Notes under the pieces: model-generated
What the model was told of the DNA's origin: nothing
Database searches by the model: none
Seen by the model: the letters and a program-made list of their open reading frames with translations, nothing else
Shown here: positions 28,070 to 36,704 of the stretch, piece by piece
Position numbering within the stretch: the first letter of the stretch is position 1
Layout of the letters: every line of letters starts with the position of its first letter
Position numbers and translations under genes: made by a program
DNA from: Nitrosospira sp. 56-18
GTDB taxonomy: Bacteria > Pseudomonadota > Gammaproteobacteria > Burkholderiales > Nitrosomonadaceae
Direction: 5' to 3'
Length of the DNA: 46,064 bases
Assembly (NCBI GenBank): GCA_001899235.1
Contig: MKVR01000026.1
Coordinates: 1-46,064, forward strand

Positions 28070-30226
28070 ATGATGGCTTCTTCCCATACATGGAAATTTT
28101 TCCGGGCGGGCGGTTTCGATCAGGCACAGATCGATAGCGGCGCGGATCTGCTGGCATTGAAAGCACTGGATCAGAAGCTGTGGGTGGCGCTCAGTTGTCC
28201 GACCCGCGGCATCGAATTCGATAACAAGACGCTCGATCTGATCGACCACGACAAGGACGCGCATGTACATGCGAATGAAATCCTCTCTGCAATTGCCTGG
28301 GCAGGTGGTTTGCTGAAAAACTCCGATCTCATGGTCGAGGGATCGCCCAGTCTGGCTCTGGCGGATATAGACGATAGCAGCGAAGAAGGACACCAGGTGC
28401 TGGCGTCCGCACAATATATCCTTAAATATCTTGGTAAGCCCGACGCGACCGAAATTTCTCTTGCAGATCTGGCTGACGTCGAGAAACTGGTTGCCGGACT
28501 GGACTTCAACGGCGACGGGTTGATCAGCGTCCGCCAGATTACGGACGTAAAACTGCGCAGTACGGCGGAAGACATCGTCAAATACCAGGGATCCGTTGCT
28601 GATGTGAACGGTGAGCCCAGCATCAGCCAGGAACTCAGTGATTCGTTCTTCGCTGAAATTGCCGCGTACTGCGATTGGCAAGGCCAGGGCGACGGCGACC
28701 CCGCTATCCGCTTTCTGGATGAGACAACCCAGTCCGCCGCTGGCGCCTTTCATGCGGTCGAGGACAAGATCAACGACTATTTTACACGGTGCGACCTGGC
28801 CGCATACGATGCCCGCGCGGCTGTACCGCTCAGCCGCTCCGTGGAGGATTATCAGGGCATCGCAGCCCAAACATTGTCGGCCGTGAACACCGATATAGCG
28901 AATTTTCCGCTGGCAACCGTGGAACCCGGCAAGCCATTGCCATTGATCTCCGGAATCAATCCCGCTTGGCGAAAACAGGTCGATGCGCTACGGGAACTGG
29001 TCATTACGCCGCTACTCGGAAAAAAAGAAAGTCTAAGCGCTTCCGAGTGGGCAATGTTGCGCACAAAATTTGCCGCATTCGAAGCCTGGCAGGCGGCAAA
29101 ACCGGCATGCAAGGCGGAGGAACTGGGCAAGGAGCGAATACGGGAGATTTTCAAAAGCGAACACAAAAAAGCCATTGACAGCCTGCTCAGCCAGGACAAG
29201 GCAGTGGAGAACGAGGTAAAGGCGATTCGCCTAGTGGAAAAACTTCTGCGCTTCAAACGCGACCTGTTCAACCTCGTCAACAATTTCGTATCGTTTCGCA
29301 GCTTTTACACCGGAAGAGACAAAGCCATCTTCCAGCTCGGCACGCTCTATTTGGATGGACGGAGTTGCGATCTATGCATTCGGGTGGACGATATCGCAAA
29401 ACATGCGGAATTCGCCAGCACCAGTGGCCTGTATCTTGCGTACTGCGAGTGCGTGCGCAATGGCGGGACCGAAAAAATGAGCATAGCGGCCGCCTTTACC
29501 GCTGGCGACTCCGATTTTCTGATGGTTGGGCGAAACGGCATCTTCTATGACCGGAAGGGCCACGACTGGGATGCAACCATAGTACGCATAGTCGATCATC
29601 CGATCAGCATCCGCCAGGCGTTCTGGTCTCCCTACAAAAAACTTGCCCGGTTTATCAACGAGCAGTTGCAAAAACTCGCCGCATCGAAAGCGGCCGCCAC
29701 GGATGAGAAACTGATCAGTGCAGCTGTGGATGTGGGCACTCCTGCCGCCCCTGGAACTCCGCCTCCACCTCCGAAGCCCCCTTTCGACGTGGGCAAATTT
29801 GCAGGGATATTCGCCGCGATAGGGCTGGCCTTGGGAGCGATCGGCGGTGTTCTCGCCTCCCTGGTCAGCGGCATCCTGGGTCTCAAACTGTGGCAGATCC
29901 CTTTGGCGATTATCGGGTTGATGCTGCTGATTTCCGGTCCGGCCATGGTGGTCGCATGGTTCAAGCTGAAGAAGCGTAATCTCGGCCCCCTGCTGGACGC
30001 GAATGGCTGGGCAATCAATGCGCGCGCGCGAATCAACATCTCGTTTGGCACTTCGCTCACCAAGCTGGGTTATCTGCCCGAAGGTTCCCGCCGCTCGCTC
30101 AAAGATCCCTATGCCGATAAAAAATCTGTTTGGCCTTATTTCGTCCTGATAGCCGGCGCCATCGCCGCCTTGATCGTTTTATCGTATCTCGGTATCTTCA
30201 CTGCACCACCGGCCACCACGCCATGA
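28070..30226 (+). CDS. Large EF-hand protein with C-terminal membrane anchor, unknown function
   Basis: 718 residues; I do not recognise the family. There are two EF-hand-like calcium loops: DHDKDAHVHANE (59-70; acidic at positions 1, 3, 5 and 12) and DFNGDGLISVRQ (145-156; canonical at 1, 3, 5, 6 and 8, with Gln at 12). The middle (about 280-550) is helical and charged, with a Cys-containing stretch (SCDLCIRVDD, YCECVRNGG). A proline run (near 563-571) precedes three hydrophobic segments (about 577-605, 608-632 and 688-710). There is no signal peptide, so the soluble part probably faces the cytoplasm. The ATG has AAGGA upstream. It stands between lapD and an aldolase, with its own likely promoter. 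Confidence 0.8.
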   Translation: MMASSHTWKFFRAGGFDQAQIDSGADLLALKALDQKLWVALSCPTRGIEFDNKTLDLIDHDKDAHVHANEILSAIAWAGGLLKNSDLMVEGSPSLALADIDDSSEEGHQVLASAQYILKYLGKPDATEISLADLADVEKLVAGLDFNGDGLISVRQITDVKLRSTAEDIVKYQGSVADVNGEPSISQELSDSFFAEIAAYCDWQGQGDGDPAIRFLDETTQSAAGAFHAVEDKINDYFTRCDLAAYDARAAVPLSRSVEDYQGIAAQTLSAVNTDIANFPLATVEPGKPLPLISGINPAWRKQVDALRELVITPLLGKKESLSASEWAMLRTKFAAFEAWQAAKPACKAEELGKERIREIFKSEHKKAIDSLLSQDKAVENEVKAIRLVEKLLRFKRDLFNLVNNFVSFRSFYTGRDKAIFQLGTLYLDGRSCDLCIRVDDIAKHAEFASTSGLYLAYCECVRNGGTEKMSIAAAFTAGDSDFLMVGRNGIFYDRKGHDWDATIVRIVDHPISIRQAFWSPYKKLARFINEQLQKLAASKAAATDEKLISAAVDVGTPAAPGTPPPPPKPPFDVGKFAGIFAAIGLALGAIGGVLASLVSGILGLKLWQIPLAIIGLMLLISGPAMVVAWFKLKKRNLGPLLDANGWAINARARINISFGTSLTKLGYLPEGSRRSLKDPYADKKSVWPYFVLIAGAIAALIVLSYLGIFTAPPATTP

Positions 30227-30332
30227 CCCTCGCACTTTTTGGAAAGCGAGGAAGCAAAAAATAAACTGATAGACTGTTCAGTACTATTTCAGGTTTTTTA
30301 TCTGGGGTGGCATTGAAAAGGAAACCAGGCTG

Positions 30333-31352
30333 ATGAACATCGATGAACTCAAGTTAGTGGCTGCTGCCATCGTGGCAAAGCAGAAGGGGCTTCTTGCAGC
30401 AGATGAAAGCAGTCCTACCATCAAGAAACGTTTCGATGCGATCCAGCTCGAGTCGACCGAGGAAAATCGCAGGCGATACCGGGAACTGCTCTTTACCGCT
30501 GGAGGCATCGAACGCTATATCAGCGGCGTCATTCTTTTCGATGAAACATTGCGCCAGAGCTCCTCTGGCGGTATTCCTTTTGTACGATTGCTGTCGGAAC
30601 GCGGGATCATACCCGGCATAAAGGTGGATAAGGGCGCGAAATCGCTGGCGCTGTACTCCGGCAATCAGATCACCGAAGGCCTGGACGGATTGCGGGACCG
30701 GCTGGCGGAATACAGGCAGCTGGGGGCGAGGTTCGCAAAATGGCGCGCAGTCATACAGATCGATGAATGCGAGTTACCAGCGCCCTATGCCGTCCACGCC
30801 AATGTCCATGCTCTGGCACGATATGCCGCGCTGTGCCAGGAAGCGGACATCGTGCCGATCGTGGAACCCGAAGTCCTCATGGATGGGAAGCATGGCATCG
30901 AGCGTTGCGAAGCGGTCACCTCGCAAGTGCTGAAAAGCCTGTTCGAAGAACTTGACGCTCATCGCATCGCATTCGAAGGAATCCTGCTCAAGCCCAATAT
31001 GGTGATTGCCGGCCTGAAATGTCCATCCCAGCCTGAGCCCCGGCAAATTGCAGAGGCCACGGTGCGATGCTTGAAGCGATATGTGCCTGCCGCGATTCCA
31101 GGCATCGTCTTCCTGTCGGGAGGTCAAAGCCCGCAAGATGCGACCGCCAACCTCAGCGCAATAAATGAGCTGGGACCGCAACCGTGGCAGCTCAGCTTTT
31201 CCTATGGCCGGGCGCTCCAGGCGCCGGTTCTGGATGCCTGGAAAGGCCGGGACGATAGCAAGGTGAAAGCCCAGGAGGTTTTTTTCAAACGCTGCCGGCT
31301 GAATGGCCTGGCACGTGACGGAACGTATACCGAATCCATGGAAGGTAATTAG
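30333..31352 (+). CDS. Fructose-bisphosphate aldolase, class I
   Basis: 339 residues. Splits fructose-1,6-bisphosphate to dihydroxyacetone phosphate and glyceraldehyde-3-phosphate through a Schiff base, without metal. Marks: LLAADESSPTIKKRF at the N-terminus, GIIPGIKVDKG, Lys136 in FAKWRAV, VEPEVL, Schiff-base Lys220 in GILLKPNMV and FLSGGQS. Class I aldolase of this eukaryote-like type is less common in bacteria than class II. In an autotroph it may serve the Calvin cycle or gluconeogenesis. Own transcription unit, 106 bp after the EF-hand gene. Confidence 0.95.
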   Translation: MNIDELKLVAAAIVAKQKGLLAADESSPTIKKRFDAIQLESTEENRRRYRELLFTAGGIERYISGVILFDETLRQSSSGGIPFVRLLSERGIIPGIKVDKGAKSLALYSGNQITEGLDGLRDRLAEYRQLGARFAKWRAVIQIDECELPAPYAVHANVHALARYAALCQEADIVPIVEPEVLMDGKHGIERCEAVTSQVLKSLFEELDAHRIAFEGILLKPNMVIAGLKCPSQPEPRQIAEATVRCLKRYVPAAIPGIVFLSGGQSPQDATANLSAINELGPQPWQLSFSYGRALQAPVLDAWKGRDDSKVKAQEVFFKRCRLNGLARDGTYTESMEGN

Positions 31353-31372
31353 GGCCTGTTAACAGACCCTAA
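31349..31372. repeat. 24 bp near-perfect palindrome between convergent genes
   Basis: TTAGGGCCTGTTAACAGACCCTAA, with one mismatched pair. It includes the aldolase stop codon and lies before the 3' end of the convergent SmbP-like gene. It could form a hairpin in both transcripts, but there is no T-run. Half of it recurs at 24585-24596. Confidence 0.4.
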
Positions 31373-31388
31373 CTGGGACCACTTACAG

Positions 31389-31781
31389 CTATTTCGCCTG
31401 CTCTTTCTGCTTCAGGTGGAGATATGCTCTCGACGCCGCCTCACCGCCAGCTCTTGCGTTTCCCTTTCTCGCTTCGCTGATCGCCAGCGCCATCTCTTCA
31501 AAGAGCGCATCATCATACTCCGCTTTCGGGTTCTCTCCATATATATGCAGGCTCGGATGCGTATAAGGATGTTCCCTGTTCTGCTGAATCAATTGTTCTC
31601 TGGCCGCCTCGGTATGCCTGACCACCGCTGTTGCACTTCCTTCTCTGCCGCTTTCAATCGCTTTTTTCAGTAATCGCTCAGCCTTTTTCTCATGGTCTTC
31701 CTGTGCATGGCCCACTGAGGCGATTCCAAAAAGACCGGCAAAACCCGCTAGAAGAATGAAATCGATAACACTTTTGTTCAT
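31389..31781 (-). CDS. SmbP-like small periplasmic metal-binding protein
   Basis: 130 residues from the ATG at 31779-31781, chosen for its GGAG ribosome site 7 nt upstream and the signal peptide it starts (MNKSVIDFILLAGFAGLFGI, cut near G-H-A). The mature part is all-helical and resembles SmbP, the periplasmic copper-binding protein of Nitrosomonas europaea (KKAIESGREGSATAVVRHTEAA compares with its heptad-like repeats). It has fewer histidines than SmbP, so metal binding may be weaker. A central stretch (HPYTHPSLHIYGENPKAEYD) is extra. Convergent with the aldolase gene. Confidence 0.65.
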   Translation of the reverse strand: MNKSVIDFILLAGFAGLFGIASVGHAQEDHEKKAERLLKKAIESGREGSATAVVRHTEAAREQLIQQNREHPYTHPSLHIYGENPKAEYDDALFEEMALAISEARKGNARAGGEAASRAYLHLKQKEQAK

Positions 31782-31891
31782 TGGATTTCTCCGATGAAAT
31801 AGGCGCACGGTGAGGCGCACGGTGCGAGAAGCAGGCTTCCGGTAAAATCGATAGACATCTCGCTCCATCACCTCGCCCAGGCATAGCTATC

Positions 31892-32062
31892 ATGACAACG
31901 AAACTGCCTGAAAAATTCAGTCTGGCTTTTCCCCTGGATACGAAGCCGTTGCCCAGAAAGTTGCGGTTGCGGCCTGAAGCCTTCCCTGTTCCTTTCAGCC
32001 AACTCCGGCAGTATCTCCCAGCCATTCACGGCGGTTCAGTCTGTTGCATCCCTGCCGAATAA
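31892..32062 (+). CDS. Possible small ORF of 56 codons before the permease
   Basis: ATG at 31892 to TAA at 32062, encoding a proline- and arginine-rich peptide (KLPEKFSLAFPLDTKPL...). No clear ribosome site and no family recognised. It ends 15 bp before the permease start, so coupling is conceivable, but it may be chance. Confidence 0.25.
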   Translation: MTTKLPEKFSLAFPLDTKPLPRKLRLRPEAFPVPFSQLRQYLPAIHGGSVCCIPAE

Positions 32063-32077
32063 ACAGGACCTGATCAA

Positions 32078-33193
32078 ATGGAACAGCCGCAGCGCGCATC
32101 CCTGCTTCACACACTGAAAAAAGACTATTTCCTGTGGTGCCTTGTCGGACTTCTTGTCCTGCTCGCGATCACCGGCCATGGGCAGATAGCCGATTACGCG
32201 GAACTCGTGGATTGGCATACGATCGCCGCCCTCACAGGATTGTTGATACTGACGAAAGGCGTGGAGACTTCCGGCTATCTGCATCATCTCGGCAAGCGGA
32301 TGGCGCTGTTGATGTCTACCGAAAGGGCACTGGCTCTAAGCCTCGTAATTGCTGCGGCACTGCTATCCACGGTGCTTACAAATGACGTCACGCTCTTCGT
32401 TGTAGTGCCGCTCACCTTGAGCCTCAGGGTCATGGGAACGATACCGGTAACACGCCTTGTGGTCTTCGAAGCCCTTGCGGTAAACGCGGGATCCACCCTG
32501 ACGCCGATCGGAAATCCCCAGAACCTTTTTCTCTGGCAGCTATCCGGTGCCTCATTTTACCGCTTTGCGGCCGCCATGGCTCCGCTTGCCGCGATATTGC
32601 TTGCCCTGCTGCTTCTGCTTACTGCCTGTACCTTTCGCAGTCGCCGCCTGGTTATCAGGGACGGCCTGGAGCCGCTCCCGCTAAATAGAAGGCTACTCTG
32701 CCTTTCGCTGGCGCTGTATTTGCCATTTTTAAAGCTCGTGGATATGCGTCAGGGGGAAATAGCCGTCATATTTTTGTTATTCATTTTTTTAATCGCCTAT
32801 CGCCACGTGCTCAAACGGGTCGATTGGCCCTTGATCGTGGTATTCGTGCTCATGTTCGTGGACGTACGGTTGGTTGCCGAAATGCCCCTTTTACACGGAA
32901 TGATAACGCAGGTACCTGACGACCCCAGGCATTTTTTCGTTGCCGGAATCCTCATCTCCCAATTCATCAGTAACGTGCCAACTGCCATCCTTCTGGCGGA
33001 ATATTCCGGAAACTGGGAGCTGATCGCTCATGCCGTAAATATCGGAGGCTTCGGCTTCATCGTGGGGTCGCTTGCCAATATCATCGCATTGCGCATGGTC
33101 CGGGACAGCAAGAGCTGGCTCGTCTTTCATGCCTTCTCGGTGCCGATGCTATGCATGGCGACTATCGCCGCATACCTGCTGCTGTTCGTCTGA
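32078..33193 (+). CDS. SLC13/ArsB-type anion permease (YbiR-like)
   Basis: 371 residues with about 10-11 membrane segments. Ion-transporter superfamily marks: VLTNDVTLFVVVPL after the first helices and AGSTLTPIGNPQNLFLW, the N-P-Q-N hairpin motif, repeated in weaker form in the second half (FISNVPTAILLAEYSGNW). It probably moves an organic or inorganic anion across the inner membrane; the substrate cannot be told. The ATG has CAGGA upstream. Convergent with the phospholipase D gene, with an 80 bp gap. Confidence 0.82.
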   Translation: MEQPQRASLLHTLKKDYFLWCLVGLLVLLAITGHGQIADYAELVDWHTIAALTGLLILTKGVETSGYLHHLGKRMALLMSTERALALSLVIAAALLSTVLTNDVTLFVVVPLTLSLRVMGTIPVTRLVVFEALAVNAGSTLTPIGNPQNLFLWQLSGASFYRFAAAMAPLAAILLALLLLLTACTFRSRRLVIRDGLEPLPLNRRLLCLSLALYLPFLKLVDMRQGEIAVIFLLFIFLIAYRHVLKRVDWPLIVVFVLMFVDVRLVAEMPLLHGMITQVPDDPRHFFVAGILISQFISNVPTAILLAEYSGNWELIAHAVNIGGFGFIVGSLANIIALRMVRDSKSWLVFHAFSVPMLCMATIAAYLLLFV

Positions 33194-33273
33194 GAGGCGC
33201 CATGCATGTGCCATTTCTGATAGCGGAGATTCCCGGCTGCCCCCATCAGCGCGAAATAGAGAAGAAAACGGGG

Positions 33274-34632
33274 CTACAGCCACCGCGCGCACAGCCTCGC
33301 GCCGAACTCTTTCAGCCGCTCGCCGATCGATCGCTTGCGCCAGTCTTCCAGAATGATAAGTGCTGAGGAGTCAATGTCCTTGTCGAACATCGCCTTCATT
33401 TGCGCCCCGAATTCCTGCCCCAGGACCACGGCATTCACCTCGTGGTTATACTCGCGGCTCAGCCAGTCGAGATTGGTTGAGCCGACAGTGGACCATACGC
33501 CGTCTATGAGAGCGGTCTTGGCATGCAGCATGGCGTCCTTGCGCTCGTAGATCTTCACTCCCGCAGCCAGCAGCTCTTCATAATAAGAGTGCGAAGCGTA
33601 AAAAACGAGGTTCGAATCACTCTTGCTGGGCAGCAGCAGGCGCACATCCACTCCCCGTCGGGCAGCTTGCTCGAGCGCGGCGAGCAGTTCCTGGTTCGGC
33701 ACAAAATACGCGTTGGTGATATAGGCATAGGTTTCCGCGCTGTTTATGGCGGATAGCAGGGTGACGTACATCTGGTTGCAATCCTCATCCGGACTGCTGG
33801 CCACCGCGCGTATAATCTCGCTTCCTTTTTCTCTTTGCTTCGGGAAAAAGTTTTTGGCCGGAAGGGCCTCGCCATTCTGCTGCTCCCATGTCGCGAGGAA
33901 TAACTGCTGGAATTTGGCCACGACGGGGCCTTCTATGCGAAGGTGCGTATCACGCCAAGGCTCAGTGCCGGGCGCGGGGGTTTTTGAACGGAACGACCCG
34001 CTGGAATAAACGCTGCTGATGTTGACCCCGCCCACGAAAGCCACCTTGCCGTCCACAATGAGGAGCTTGCGATGATCGCGACCCACTTCCCATTTCTTGC
34101 GTAACGCAAGAGGGTTGAGCGGATTGAACTCAAGTATCTTTGCGCCGCTCGCGATCAAAGGCTGGAAAAATTCGCTGGGCGTGTTCCCCGACCCGACACT
34201 GTCATAGATCAGATTCACCTGCACGCCGCGCCCTTGCCTGGCTACCAAGGCATCCCGAAAGCGGCGGCCGACCTCGTCGTCCTCGATGCTATATGTTTCC
34301 ATGTTGATATGATTCCTGGCATCCAGAATTGCCGCATACATGGATTTGTAGGTGGACGGGCCATCCATCAGCAGCGTCACCTTATTGCCCGTGGTCAGGA
34401 CACTGCCGGCGATTTGCTCCACCTGCGCGAGATGCCTTTCAAATATGCCGGTCGGCTCGCCGCCACTTTCGACCCGGGCGAGAATTGCCTTGCTTTCCCG
34501 CCGGGAAATTTCACCATGCGCACCTTCGATCTGGATCGCGCGACTGGCGGAGCCGCTTTTGACGGAAACAGGAAACGAGCCGCAACCCGCAAACAGCAAT
34601 AGGCAAATAACCGGCAAACACTTATATGTCAT
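33274..34632 (-). CDS. Phospholipase D-family lipoprotein, cardiolipin synthase-like
   Basis: 452 residues. Lipoprotein signal with lipobox LFAGC (Cys17), then two phospholipase D half-domains, each with a complete HKD motif: His187-Lys189-Asp194 (RDHRKLLIVDG) and His370-Lys372-Asp377 (MLHAKTALIDG). It would join or hydrolyse phosphatidyl groups, most likely making cardiolipin at the envelope. The lipid anchor differs from E. coli ClsB, which is not a lipoprotein. GAGG lies 9 nt before the ATG. Confidence 0.88.
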   Translation of the reverse strand: MTYKCLPVICLLLFAGCGSFPVSVKSGSASRAIQIEGAHGEISRRESKAILARVESGGEPTGIFERHLAQVEQIAGSVLTTGNKVTLLMDGPSTYKSMYAAILDARNHINMETYSIEDDEVGRRFRDALVARQGRGVQVNLIYDSVGSGNTPSEFFQPLIASGAKILEFNPLNPLALRKKWEVGRDHRKLLIVDGKVAFVGGVNISSVYSSGSFRSKTPAPGTEPWRDTHLRIEGPVVAKFQQLFLATWEQQNGEALPAKNFFPKQREKGSEIIRAVASSPDEDCNQMYVTLLSAINSAETYAYITNAYFVPNQELLAALEQAARRGVDVRLLLPSKSDSNLVFYASHSYYEELLAAGVKIYERKDAMLHAKTALIDGVWSTVGSTNLDWLSREYNHEVNAVVLGQEFGAQMKAMFDKDIDSSALIILEDWRKRSIGERLKEFGARLCARWL

Positions 34633-34905
34633 AACACGGCCACCTCGGCTTTATGGTTGACCTGACGCATACGGATTCCATTCTCCTCTCCGGCGTTGCA
34701 GGGAAATAATGGAACAGGTCGATGATTCAGAATGAAGAAGCAAAAACTGTTCCTATACCTTCGATTCAACAGATTAGCAAATCTCGGGGCCGGAAACAGG
34801 AAAATTCTTCGACACAGCATTCACTCGTTCCCGTGGCGATGGGCGGCCAGGTGACAATAGCCATGCAATGATATTCCATTCCCCATGAGATCCCGGGGGG
34901 AAACG

Positions 34906-34951
34906 ATAATCCTAAATCCGGCAGTTGGACAGGGTGGAGTATGCGGAAGCG
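34906..34951 (-). repeat. Short dispersed repeat R2, copy 4
   Basis: The complement matches 17414-17457 over about 44 bp. The core CCTAAATCCGGCAGT is at 34911-34925. It ends 13 bp before miniature element E, again next to that family. Confidence 0.65.
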
Positions 34952-34964
34952 GACAAGATGTTAA

Positions 34965-35298
34965 GGAAGCGCTGAATAAATCCCCGCTGGCGCGGCGGTG
35001 GCTTTGCGGGATGGGATGCGCGAAAGGCGACGACGCGAATGGTGCGACCGCGCAGGGCAAAGCAGTGTCTTCCGAAAGGAAGATGCGACCCCGTAGCGGG
35101 CTGCTGGCGCCCCATGTATGCTTTGGCGCGCTCTGGCATCCCCGCTTCCGCTTCGCGGGGGCTCTCGGGCCACGCTCCGGGGAGCCACTGCATTGCGCTC
35201 CCTGGCATCGTAGTCCCGGCTACGACCTGCGTCGCGCGCCTTATGATCATCCCGATTTTATCAGCAACGCGCTCAGCGAGAATTTGTTCAGCGCTTCC
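34965..35298 (+). mobile_element. Miniature IS5-like element, copy E (334 bp)
   Basis: Left end GGAAGCGCTGAATAAATCC and right end GAATTTGTTCAGCGCTTCC. Flanks are TTAA (34961-34964) and TCAA (35299-35302), one base different. It shares its left module with copies A, B and F, its middle (CTGCTGGCGCCCCATGTATG and onward) with copy F, and its right module (hairpin CGTAG-tcccgg-CTACG) with copy A. It is thus a mosaic. No transposase gene. Confidence 0.8.
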
Positions 35299-35437
35299 TC
35301 AAATGGCCAGCATGCCCCTAATCCATTTCAGGGCAGGTGGATGAGGACGAAACGCCGGCGGAAACGATTGCCTCGCATGATGAAAAGACAGGCGGATCCC
35401 GGACCGGATGGGGGAACTGGTCCGGCGCCGGCAGCAT

Positions 35438-35911
35438 TCAATGTTTTTGATACCGGCCGATCAATTCGGAATAAGTGATGATATGGCCTCGCATCGCTTC
35501 CTCCAGCTTGGATTTGGTGGGCTGCTTCAAATCCGGCAGCACCGTATCGAGCGCATAGAGTTTATGAAAATAGCGATGATTGCCGATCGGAGGACAGGGG
35601 CCGCCATAGCCGGTGCGCTGCCAATCATTGGTGCCCTCGCGGGTCCCGCGAGGAAGATTTTCGGTTGGGATCCCCTCCGAAAGACCCGTTGCATGCGGGG
35701 GAATATTATATAAGACCCAGTGTACCCAGGTCCTTTTCGGTGCTGCTGGATCGGGCGCGTCCGGATCATCCACGATCAGGACAAGGCTTTTCGTCCCCTC
35801 TGGGACATCTGTCCAGAAGAGTTCCGGTGAAATATCGTGCCCTTCGCATGTATGACGAGCAGGAATCTCCCCGTCTTGGGGAAAGGACGATGCAGTTAAG
35901 CTCATGGGCAT
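35438..35911 (-). CDS. YbhB/YbcL-family phosphatidylethanolamine-binding-like protein
   Basis: 157 residues from the ATG at 35909-35911, chosen for the AAGGAG ribosome site 8-9 nt upstream. PEBP-fold marks: CEGHDISPELFWTDVP, DDPDAPDP, W-V-H-W-V-L-Y-N-I-P and PIGNHRYFHKLYALD, forming the anion-binding pocket. The cellular role of bacterial members is unclear. The frame stays open upstream to 36115 and codes for a basic-hydrophobic stretch (RRRLVFLLGFILGCW) that could be a signal sequence, but that form would overlap the CBS gene. Confidence 0.85.
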   Translation of the reverse strand: MPMSLTASSFPQDGEIPARHTCEGHDISPELFWTDVPEGTKSLVLIVDDPDAPDPAAPKRTWVHWVLYNIPPHATGLSEGIPTENLPRGTREGTNDWQRTGYGGPCPPIGNHRYFHKLYALDTVLPDLKQPTKSKLEEAMRGHIITYSELIGRYQKH

Positions 35912-36111
35912 AATCGATTTCTCCTTCTTCTCTTTTTTTTCCAAAGCGCCTGCCGTCGGTTGGATACCAGCCGTAGCCGGCTGCCAGCAGCCGAGGATGA
36001 ACCCCAGAAGGAAAACAAGCCTTCTCCGCTGGCCAGCATCGGGCTTGAAGCGGGACAATTGAAGCCGGGCGGCGGATATCATGGAATATGCCGATCTTGC
36101 CGGAGAGGCTG

Positions 36112-36561
36112 TCAACGGCGGTCCTGGGTTTCTTTTTGCTGCTGGTGCGCAATCAGCCGGGCAATTGCCGCCAATTCCTCCGACAGCAACTGCAGCAGAT
36201 CATCCAGCGTGAGTATGCCCACCAGCGCGCCCTGTTCATCCACCACCGGCAGCCGCCTTACAGCCTTTGTCCGCATGTACTGGATGGCTTCGAATACCCC
36301 AAGGCTCTCCTTTACCGTAACCAGTCCCCCGGTCATGATGTCGCCGACTGTTATCACCTTTTGATCGAGCTCGGTCGCCATGATTTCGATCACCACATCC
36401 CGATCCGTAATGATTCCGACCGGACGCCGGAAGCCGCTGCTGTCATCTGCAACCACTACATCGCCCACATGGTGCTGGCGCATGAGTTTTGCGGCAGCAA
36501 GTATGGTGTCCTCACGCCGCAAGATGACCACGTCACGATTGCATAATTCGCCTACTGGCAT
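36112..36561 (-). CDS. CBS-pair domain protein
   Basis: 149 residues, almost entirely a pair of CBS motifs (about 7-65 and 73-130), with PVGIITDRDVV and LVGILTLDDLL as the ribose-phosphate-binding strands. Stand-alone CBS pairs bind adenine nucleotides and often regulate a partner; none is obvious here. A helical, Gln-rich tail follows. It is in the same direction as Hsp20 upstream and PEBP downstream. Confidence 0.9.
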   Translation of the reverse strand: MPVGELCNRDVVILRREDTILAAAKLMRQHHVGDVVVADDSSGFRRPVGIITDRDVVIEIMATELDQKVITVGDIMTGGLVTVKESLGVFEAIQYMRTKAVRRLPVVDEQGALVGILTLDDLLQLLSEELAAIARLIAHQQQKETQDRR

Positions 36562-36642
36562 CGCACTCTCCCATCTGGAGCGATACTTTCCGCAACAGAA
36601 AGCGTTCGGGGAACAACCGGATCAGCAGTAACGGCATATCCG

Positions 36643-36693
36643 GCGGGATAGGGGCGGGATTGTATCTCTCCTGCGCCTGTCCCGCTCTCCCGC
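36643..36693 (-). terminator. Possible stem structure downstream of hsp20
   Basis: GCGGGA twice (36643-36648, 36654-36659) faces TCCCGC twice (36680-36685, 36688-36693), giving a two-step stem 12 bp past the hsp20 stop. There is no T-run, so termination is uncertain. Confidence 0.3.
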
Positions 36694-36704
36694 TCTGGTT
36701 TACC

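Larger units (their letters stand above)
34633..35437. other. Repeat-rich intergenic region
   Basis: 805 bp between the phospholipase D and PEBP genes. It holds an R2 repeat copy (34906-34951) and miniature element copy E (34965-35298). The rest has no supported gene; open frames here are mostly element sequence. Confidence 0.6.

Noticed and set aside
30229-30250. Hairpin CTCGC...GCGAG after the EF-hand protein gene
   Set aside because: The stem is bulged and is not followed by T residues on the plus strand.
34885-35478. 197-codon frame between the phospholipase D and PEBP genes
   Set aside because: Lies mostly in repeat R2 and element E and crosses into PEBP antisense; no protein family.
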